64,000 bases of DNA, taken from NCBI GenBank assembly GCA_031277805.1, contig JAITLR010000017.1:186001-250000 (forward strand). The letters run 5' to 3'. The first letter of the stretch is position 1, and each line of letters starts with the position of its first letter. This DNA comes from Comamonas sp. GTDB taxonomy: Bacteria; Pseudomonadota; Gammaproteobacteria; Burkholderiales; Burkholderiaceae_C. Shown here piece by piece: positions 58,511 through 64,000 of this stretch. The position numbers and the translations under genes are program-made. The notes beneath the pieces were generated by a model, which made no database searches, was not told the origin of the DNA, and saw only the letters and a program-made list of their open reading frames with translations.

Positions 58511-60139
58511 ATGAAGTTCACTCCCATCGCAGTGCTGGTCATGTCGAGTCTGGCGGCTTTTGCCCAGAGCGCATCCGCGCAAGCCGGAGCAGAAGGCCGT
58601 ATGAATTTCCTGCGCGATGCCCGCGCCAGTACTTCCGGTCCACAATTCGAGTTCAGTCGTCTGCAGTACGGGCCTTTGCCGATTTCTGGCTCTCGCGTTG
58701 CTTCCACTGCCGGGCCTTTGCAGGCTGCCGAACGTGGTGACGCCAAGGCCCAGAATCAACTGGGCGAGATGTATATGCATGGTCAGGGCGTGCCGCAGAA
58801 TGCGGCCACGGCCGTGCAATGGTTCCGCAAGGCCGCCGCACAAAACCATGTGGGCGCGCAAAACAGTCTGGGCACTCTTTATGCCAACGGCCAGGGTGTG
58901 CCGCAGAACTACCGTGAGGCGGCCCAGTGGTATGCGCGTTCAGCCCAGCAGGGCAATGCCGTGGCGCAGTACAACCTGTCTCACCTCTATCAGGAAGGTC
59001 TGGGCGTGCCTCAGAGCTTCGGCACGGCTGCCCAGTGGCTGGAAAAAGCTGCAGCGCAAGGTCATGTGACTGCACAGTTCGAGCTGGGTCAGCGTTACCT
59101 CAAGGGCAATGGCGTGGCCGTCAACTACATGACGGCGGCAGACTGGTTCAAGAAGGCTGCCGACCAGGGCCATGCCGAGGCGCAGAACCAGCTGGGCTCC
59201 ATGCTATCCGACGGTGTGGGCGTGAAGCTGGACCCTGTGCAAGCCGCCCAATGGCTGCAGCGTGCTGCCGAGCAGGGCGATGCCCGCGCGCAGAACAGTC
59301 TGGGCCGCATGTATATGGATGGCGTGGGTGTATCGCGCGATTACAAACTGGCGGCGTCCTGGTTCCAGAAGAGTGCCGAGCAGTGGAATGCCGACGGCCA
59401 GAACAATCTGGGCCGCCTGTATCTCTATGGCCTGGGTGTGGAGCAAAGCCCGGCCTATGCCGCGCAATGGTTCCAGCGTGCAGCCGACCAGAACCATGCG
59501 GATGCCCAGTACAACCTGGGTACCGTGTATGCCGAAGGCCTGGGTACGCCCCAGAATTACGGTACGGCGCTGCAGTGGTACCAGAAGGCCGCCGAGCAAG
59601 GTCATGCCGCTGCCATCAACAACGTGGGTACGCTCTACGCCGAAGGCCGAGGTGTGCCGCAAAGCTATGCCAATGCCATGCAATGGTTCCGCCGTGCAGC
59701 GGACAAGGGCGATGCCTCGGCACAGTTCAACCTGGCTCGCCTGTATGCCGATGGCCAGGGCGGCAACGCCAGCCCCGCACAGGCTGTGAAGTGGTACACG
59801 GCTGCGGCAGAGCAAGGTCACCCTGGCGCACAGAACCGGCTGGGCGTGATGTATGCCGAAGGCCAGGGTACGGCGCGCGACTACGGCAAGGCCGTGCAGT
59901 GGTACCAGCGCTCCGCCGAGCAAGGCGATGCCGCAGCCCAGTTCAACCTTGGCATGGTCTATGCACAGGGCCAGGGCGTGCCGCGTGACAATGCCAAGGC
60001 TTACTTCTGGTACAACCTGGCCGCCATGGAACTGGGTGGTGATGCTGCCAAGCGCCGCGACGAGACCGCGCAGAAGCTCTCGATTGCCCAGGTGGCAGAG
60101 CAGCAGAACAAGGCTCTGGCCTGGCAGCCCAAGCGTTGA
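58511..60139 (+). CDS. Exported protein with twelve tandem Sel1 repeats
   Basis: The 542-residue protein has a signal peptide (cleavage likely after ASA, residue 23), a short linker and twelve contiguous 36-residue Sel1 (TPR-like) repeats from about residue 73 to 504, each close to AEQGHAxAQxNLGxxYAxG. A ~38-residue tail follows. Such arrays form solenoids that bind proteins; the partner is not known. The DNA repeats share short blocks but are not identical. It stands alone between terminators. Confidence 0.92.
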   Translation: MKFTPIAVLVMSSLAAFAQSASAQAGAEGRMNFLRDARASTSGPQFEFSRLQYGPLPISGSRVASTAGPLQAAERGDAKAQNQLGEMYMHGQGVPQNAATAVQWFRKAAAQNHVGAQNSLGTLYANGQGVPQNYREAAQWYARSAQQGNAVAQYNLSHLYQEGLGVPQSFGTAAQWLEKAAAQGHVTAQFELGQRYLKGNGVAVNYMTAADWFKKAADQGHAEAQNQLGSMLSDGVGVKLDPVQAAQWLQRAAEQGDARAQNSLGRMYMDGVGVSRDYKLAASWFQKSAEQWNADGQNNLGRLYLYGLGVEQSPAYAAQWFQRAADQNHADAQYNLGTVYAEGLGTPQNYGTALQWYQKAAEQGHAAAINNVGTLYAEGRGVPQSYANAMQWFRRAADKGDASAQFNLARLYADGQGGNASPAQAVKWYTAAAEQGHPGAQNRLGVMYAEGQGTARDYGKAVQWYQRSAEQGDAAAQFNLGMVYAQGQGVPRDNAKAYFWYNLAAMELGGDAAKRRDETAQKLSIAQVAEQQNKALAWQPKR

Positions 60140-60169
60140 TCGCATACACGGTCGAAATTTCTGCAAAAG

Positions 60170-60193
60170 CGCTTCCTTGGTGAAGCGTTTTTT
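60170..60193 (+). terminator. Terminator after the Sel1 gene
   Basis: CGCTTC and GAAGCG pair around CTTGGT, with six T following. The stem is short but well placed. Confidence 0.75.
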
Positions 60194-60354
60194 CATGGGC
60201 CTTGTCCATGGGTTTATGCGGATGCTTCACTTCTGAATCAACGATGGGCGGCATGAAATGCGCCGCTACACTGCAGCCTCTCGGAGAGGGACGCATTACA
60301 GGTCGGTCAGGCTTGGGTGCGCTCGCGCAATTTCTATTCATGATGGAGACAACA

Positions 60355-61338
60355 ATGAAGAAAATCTTTCGTACCTGCCTGGCAGGTCTGATGGCTGGTG
60401 CAGGCCTGCTTATGTCCATGGGGACTCAGGCCGCCGATGCCTTCCCCAGCAAGCCCATTCGCATCGTCATGGGCTTTCCGGCTGGTGGCCCGCTGGATCA
60501 GCACGCCCGTTTGCTGACCGACAAGTTGCAAGGCATTCTGGGTCAGCCTGTCGTGGTGGATTACAAACCCGGTGCAGGTGGGTCCGTGGGGGCGCAGGAT
60601 GTGATGCGCTCACCGGCGGACGGCTACACGCTGATGCTGGCCAATACCGGCGTGATGGTGATCAATCCTGCGCTCTACAGCAAGCTGCCTTACAGCACGC
60701 TCAAGGACTTCACGCCGATTGCGCGTACTGCCATGCAGCCATTGGCCTTGCTGGTCAACAACAAGGTGCCTGCCAAGAATCTGCCGGAGTTCATTGCCTA
60801 TGCCAAGGCCAACCCCGGCAAGATCAATTTCGGCTCGGCCGGCAATGGCGGCATCAGCCATCTGGTGCCCGAGATGTTCAAGAGTGCTGCAGGCGTGGAC
60901 CTGGTGCATATTCCCTACAAGGGCAGTGCCCCGGCCTTTACCGACCTGATCGGTGGCCAGGTGCAGTTCATGGCCGAGAGCATTCCCCAGGCGGCGGCCT
61001 ATCACAAGCAGGGCAAGGTACGTGCCCTGGCTGTGACCAGCAAGGAGCGCAACCCTGCATTGCCCGAGGTGCCGACAGCGATCGAGTCCGGTCTCAAGGG
61101 CTTTGAAGTCGTGGGCTTCTACGGTTTTCTGGCACCTGCCAACACCCCCAAGGATGTGGTGGCCAAGCTCAGCAGCGCCTTTGGCCAAGTCATGAACATG
61201 GCCGATGTGCGTGGTCGCATGGTGGAGCAGGGTGCGGACCCGGCTTTCCTGGACTCGGAAGCCTTTGGCAAGTTCCTGGCGGCCGAAACACCGCGCTGGG
61301 CTGCTGCGGTCAAGGCGTCGGGAACGAAACTCGACTAA
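60355..61338 (+). CDS. Bug-family extracytoplasmic solute receptor (TctC-like), second copy
   Basis: The 327-residue protein has a signal peptide ending near TQAADA, then FPSKPIRIVMGFPAGGPLDQ, VVVDYKPGAGGSVGA, YSKLPYSTLKDFTPI and HIPYKGSAPAFTDLIGGQVQ. It is a paralogue of the receptor at 56.4 kb, related in plan but clearly diverged. GGAG precedes the ATG at 60355. No transporter partner is beside it. A family B repeat begins on the base after its stop. Confidence 0.9.
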   Translation: MKKIFRTCLAGLMAGAGLLMSMGTQAADAFPSKPIRIVMGFPAGGPLDQHARLLTDKLQGILGQPVVVDYKPGAGGSVGAQDVMRSPADGYTLMLANTGVMVINPALYSKLPYSTLKDFTPIARTAMQPLALLVNNKVPAKNLPEFIAYAKANPGKINFGSAGNGGISHLVPEMFKSAAGVDLVHIPYKGSAPAFTDLIGGQVQFMAESIPQAAAYHKQGKVRALAVTSKERNPALPEVPTAIESGLKGFEVVGFYGFLAPANTPKDVVAKLSSAFGQVMNMADVRGRMVEQGADPAFLDSEAFGKFLAAETPRWAAAVKASGTKLD

Positions 61339-61440
61339 CCCCCTGAGGCGCTGTACGCCTTCCCCCTGCTCTCGAATTGCTTTGCAATTCGGGCTTGGGG
61401 GACGCAGCCATCGCCGCGAGGCGGCTCTTGCTGGGCTGCT
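61339..61440. repeat. Gene-end hairpin repeat, family B (copy 4)
   Basis: CCCCCTGAGGCGCTGTACGC starts directly after the Bug receptor stop. Then come CCTTCCCCCTGCTC, GAATTGCTTTGCAATTC as an inserted small hairpin, GGGGGACGCAGCC and CGCCGCGAGGCGGCTCTTGCTGGGC-type blocks. It keeps the same order as the other copies. Confidence 0.78.
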
Positions 61441-61480
61441 CTGATTCTGTCAGCGCCAGTATTGGAGGGGTTGTGAACGC

Positions 61481-61516
61481 AAAAAAGCCCGGTCACTTTG
61501 CGGTGGCCGGGCTTTT
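61481..61516. terminator. Bidirectional terminator between the Bug receptor and ugpQ
   Basis: AAAAGCCCGG pairs with CCGGGCTTTT across a 14-base loop, with A and T runs on either side. It serves two converging genes. Confidence 0.88.
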
Positions 61517-61532
61517 GTTTGCTATCAGTAAG

Positions 61533-61590
61533 AGAGCTTCTAGCGCTTTCTATCAAACGATTTCAGATTTGATCAATTCTGAAATATTGG
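61533..61590. repeat. Dispersed intergenic repeat, family A (copy 8)
   Basis: GAGCTTCTAGCGCTTTCTATC is the left arm; the inner arms ATTTCAGA and TCTGAAAT pair. The right arm is poorly preserved. It lies between the ugpQ end and the terminator. Confidence 0.6.
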
Positions 61591-61616
61591 CTGGGTAAGC
61601 GACAACAGCTCTCAAA

Positions 61617-62405
61617 TTAGATGTGATCACCCGTCTGCGCGGGGCTGAACAGGTCCACGTGGTCTGTGATGATGCCGTCCGTGCCTAGGGCTATCAGGCG
61701 CTGGGCGGCCCATTCGTCGTTGACGGTGTAGCTGCTGCAACGCAGGCCTGCACCATGTACTTTGGCGACCAGCTCCGGGTTCCATAGATCCTGGTTGAGC
61801 ACCATGACCGAGCAGTCCAGATCCAGCGCGGTCTTCAGATCGATGTCCCCGGGGCTTGTGCCTGCACCATCGGCAAGCTTGTCCACCAGCAGGCCGCGCG
61901 GGATATGCGGTGCTGCATCGCGTGCACCCTTGAGCGAGTCGGGCTTGAACGAGGTGAACAGCGGTTGAACGATGTCCTTGGGCCAGATGCGGTTCATCAG
62001 CTCACCGCAGGCACGGCCGGTTTCCTCTTCCTGGCCGGGTGTGGGCTTGATTTCCACATTCAGGTGCAGATGGTTGGCCAGGCACCAGCGTGCCAGGGCT
62101 TCCAGTGTGGGCAGGTTTTCGCCCGCATAGGCGCGCGAGTGCCAGCTGCCTGCGTCGAGCTGGGCGATTTCACCCATGCTCAGCTTGCTGCCGATGCCAT
62201 GGCCATTGGTGGTACGCTCCAGCGTGGCGTCGTGCATCAGGAACAGCACGCCGTCGCGGCTGAGCTTGGCATCGCATTCGAACATGCGGTAGCCATGCTG
62301 GGCGCCCAGACGGAAGGCGCTCATGGTGTTTTCAGGCGCGAGCTTGCCGGCGCCACGGTGGGCCACCCAACGGGGGTAAGGCCAGGGTTTCAATGCAGTA
62401 GTCAT
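61617..62405 (-). CDS. ugpQ: Glycerophosphodiester phosphodiesterase
   Basis: UgpQ hydrolyses glycerophosphodiesters to glycerol-3-phosphate and an alcohol. The 262-residue protein has the GDPD motifs VAHRGAGKLAPENT near residue 14 and FECDAKLSRDG near 38, plus HDATLERTTNG. No signal peptide is seen, which fits the cytoplasmic form. It follows ugpC on the minus strand, in a typical ugp operon order. Confidence 0.94.
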   Translation of the reverse strand: MTTALKPWPYPRWVAHRGAGKLAPENTMSAFRLGAQHGYRMFECDAKLSRDGVLFLMHDATLERTTNGHGIGSKLSMGEIAQLDAGSWHSRAYAGENLPTLEALARWCLANHLHLNVEIKPTPGQEEETGRACGELMNRIWPKDIVQPLFTSFKPDSLKGARDAAPHIPRGLLVDKLADGAGTSPGDIDLKTALDLDCSVMVLNQDLWNPELVAKVHGAGLRCSSYTVNDEWAAQRLIALGTDGIITDHVDLFSPAQTGDHI

Positions 62406-62429
62406 AGCTTTCGTATGCCTTTACGTGAC

Positions 62430-62463
62430 AAGAGCACCGCAAGCCGGTGCCTGGGGTGCTCTT
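62430..62463. other. Intergenic hairpin between ugpC and ugpQ
   Basis: AAGAGCACC and GGTGCTCTT pair across a 16-base stretch that itself contains GCAAGCCGGTGC. The T-run is weak, so it may stabilise the upstream mRNA or attenuate rather than fully stop transcription. Confidence 0.5.
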
Positions 62464-62496
62464 TAAAAAGTCAGTTCAGTGTGACCTTGGTCTGAA

Positions 62497-63504
62497 TCAG
62501 ACGCGCTTGCCTGTCTCGGCATTGAACCAGTGCAGGCGATCTTCGCGGGCAGAAATGCGGGTGGTTTCGCCGGGCTTGGGGAAGGGCTTGCCTTCTTCCA
62601 CGCGCACGGTCACATCCTCATCGCCCACTTTGCCGTACAGCAGGCGCTCGGCGCCCAGCAGTTCCACGGTATGCACCTTGAACTCCATGCCGCCAGTTTC
62701 GACCAGATCGATGTGCTCGGGACGGATGCCCTGGATCAGGCCGGGTTTGCCGTTGGGCGAGTTTTTCAGCAGGTTCATGGGAGGCGAGCCGATGAAGCTG
62801 GCCACGAAGGTGGAGGCGGGCGTGTGGTAGACCTCTTCGGGCGTGCCGAACTGTTCCACATAGCCGCCGTTCATCACCACCATGCGCTGGGCCAGCGTCA
62901 TGGCTTCGACCTGGTCGTGGGTCACGAACAGGCTGGTGATGCCCAGTTCGGCGTGCAGCTTCTGGATTTCCAGGCGGGTCTGGCCGCGCAGCTTGGCGTC
63001 CAGGTTGGACAGCGGTTCGTCGAACAGGAACACCTGGGGCTGGCGCACGATGGCGCGGCCCATGGCCACGCGCTGGCGCTGGCCGCCTGACAGCTGGCGG
63101 GGCTTGCGGTCCAGCAGGTGGCTCAGCTCCAGAATCTTGGCGGCCTTGTCCACGCGGCGCTTGATTTCGTCTTCCGGCACCTTGGCGAGCTTCAGGCCAT
63201 AGGCCATGTTCTCGTAGTTGCTCATGTGCGGATAGAGCGCGTAGTTCTGGAACACCATGGCGATGTTGCGCTTGGCGGGCTCTAGGTCGTTGACCTTTTT
63301 GTCGCCGATCAGCAGGTCGCCGTCGGTGATTTCCTCCAGGCCGGCGATCATGCGCAGCAGCGTGGACTTGCCGCAGCCCGAGGGGCCGACCAGAACGATG
63401 AATTCACCGTCCTTGATTTCGACGTTGATGCCGTGAATGACAGGCACGGCAGCCTTGCCGGTGCCGTAACGCTTGATGATGTTCTTCAGAGAGATGGATG
63501 CCAT
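62497..63504 (-). CDS. ugpC: Glycerol-3-phosphate ABC importer, ATPase subunit
   Basis: The 335-residue ATPase powers import of sn-glycerol-3-phosphate or related phosphodiesters. Walker A is [10 protein letters not shown] near residue 39, the signature is [12 protein letters not shown] near 134, Walker B is VFLFDEP, and the H-loop is FVTHDQVEA. The C-terminal ~100 residues form the regulatory TOBE-type domain of the MalK group. The ugp assignment rests on ugpE and ugpQ beside it. Confidence 0.93.
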   Translation of the reverse strand: MASISLKNIIKRYGTGKAAVPVIHGINVEIKDGEFIVLVGPSGCGKSTLLRMIAGLEEITDGDLLIGDKKVNDLEPAKRNIAMVFQNYALYPHMSNYENMAYGLKLAKVPEDEIKRRVDKAAKILELSHLLDRKPRQLSGGQRQRVAMGRAIVRQPQVFLFDEPLSNLDAKLRGQTRLEIQKLHAELGITSLFVTHDQVEAMTLAQRMVVMNGGYVEQFGTPEEVYHTPASTFVASFIGSPPMNLLKNSPNGKPGLIQGIRPEHIDLVETGGMEFKVHTVELLGAERLLYGKVGDEDVTVRVEEGKPFPKPGETTRISAREDRLHWFNAETGKRV

Positions 63505-63564
63505 GAGAGGTCTTCCAGGTATTCGTTCAATGGGGCAAAAGAGGGGGGAGTCTTGGAGCGAGGC

Positions 63565-64000
63565 TTACTTCTCGGTATCCACCAGACCCTTCACAAACCA
63601 CTTTTGCATCAGCATCACCACGGCCGTAGGCGGCAGCATGGCCAGGATGGCAGTGGCCATCACGATATTCCAGTCCACGCTGGCGTCGCCGCCACCGCCC
63701 AGCATGCTCTTGATGCCCACGACCACGGGGTACATGTCTTCCGAGGTGGTCATGAGCAAAGGCCACAGGTACTGGTTCCAGCCATAGATGAACTGGATCA
63801 CGAACAGGGCTGCGATCGAGGTCTTGGACAAGGGCACGAGGATGTCCTTGAAAAAGCGCATGGCGCCGGCACCGTCGATGCGGGCAGCTTCCACCAGCTC
63901 GTCCGGCACGCTCAGGAAGAACTGACGGAACAGGAAGGTGGCAGTGGCGGATGCGATCAGCGGCAGGGACAGGCCTGCATAACTGTTGAGCAGGCCCAGC
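63565..64000 (-). CDS. ugpE: Glycerol-3-phosphate ABC importer, permease subunit (cut by window edge)
   Basis: The C-terminal ~145 residues of an inner-membrane permease of the MalG type are visible. The EAA loop reads [26 protein letters not shown], and the last membrane segments and the terminal VKGLVDTEK are present. The start lies beyond base 64000. It precedes ugpC by 60 bases on the minus strand, and ugpA/ugpB should lie further along. Confidence 0.9.
   Translation of the reverse strand, partial: LGLLNSYAGLSLPLIASATATFLFRQFFLSVPDELVEAARIDGAGAMRFFKDILVPLSKTSIAALFVIQFIYGWNQYLWPLLMTTSEDMYPVVVGIKSMLGGGGDASVDWNIVMATAILAMLPPTAVVMLMQKWFVKGLVDTEK

Noticed and set aside
58700..60025. Regularly spaced repeats that could suggest a CRISPR array
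   Set aside because: The 108-base period is in frame with Sel1 repeats and the units differ at many positions, so it is protein repeat coding.

Overview
The window reads as a chromosomal segment of a betaproteobacterium in Burkholderiales. A Comamonadaceae member, most likely Comamonas or a close relative, fits best; this is an inference from gene order and protein flavour, not a database match. The supports are murA-hisG overlap leading into a his operon that runs on into tatABC, a petABC-sspAB block, a hemA-prfA-prmC-grxD block, pilBCD-coaE-zapD-yacG, several Bug-type solute receptors, and two families of dispersed intergenic hairpin repeats. Coding density is high and base composition is GC-rich. 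I see no insertion sequence, prophage, integrase or CRISPR array.

Layout. 1-16.3 kb: the end of murA, then histidine biosynthesis (hisG, hisD, hisC, hisB, hisH, hisA, hisF, hisI, hisE), a small membrane protein, HinT and the Tat translocase. This block is interrupted between hisD and hisC by a lipoprotein, a Tat-type lipoprotein serine hydrolase and a VapBC-like toxin-antitoxin pair, between hisA and hisF by a hexose-phosphate mutarotase, and before hinT by a patatin phospholipase. 16.5-21.9 kb: a DegS-like protease, an MHS-family transporter, a Nif3-like protein, PdxA and MscL. 22-26.2 kb: cytochrome bc1 (petABC) and the SspA/SspB pair. 26.3-32.5 kb: tRNA-Thr, a DciA-like protein, SecA, ArgJ and a DUF815 ATPase. 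32.5-38.6 kb: MutT, then on the minus strand pilB-pilC-pilD-coaE-zapD-yacG. 38.8-46.5 kb: tRNA-Pro, IspB, ribosomal proteins L21/L27, Obg, ProB, RppH, ProS and a lytic transglycosylase. 46.6-55.3 kb: a CNNM/CorC-type protein, an RNase H-like protein and the hemA-prfA-X-Y-prmC-grxD block. 55.4-64 kb: a LysR regulator divergent from a Bug receptor, an N-formylglutamate amidohydrolase, a 12-repeat Sel1 protein, a second Bug receptor and the end of a ugp (glycerol-3-phosphate) uptake operon.

Most promising novelty. Two genes sit between prfA and prmC, which are usually neighbours. X is a signal-peptide-bearing, glucan-water-dikinase-like PEP/pyruvate-binding protein (swivel histidine first, ATP-binding domain last). 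Y is a SUKH-3-type protein, a family best known for immunity proteins. X starts one base after the prfA stop codon and Y follows X by 10 bases. Other points are a 31-bp perfect palindrome before vapB, a VapC-like PIN protein lacking one usual acidic residue, and two intergenic repeat families. One family sits just after stop codons, four times out of four; the other contributes the start codon of hisH.
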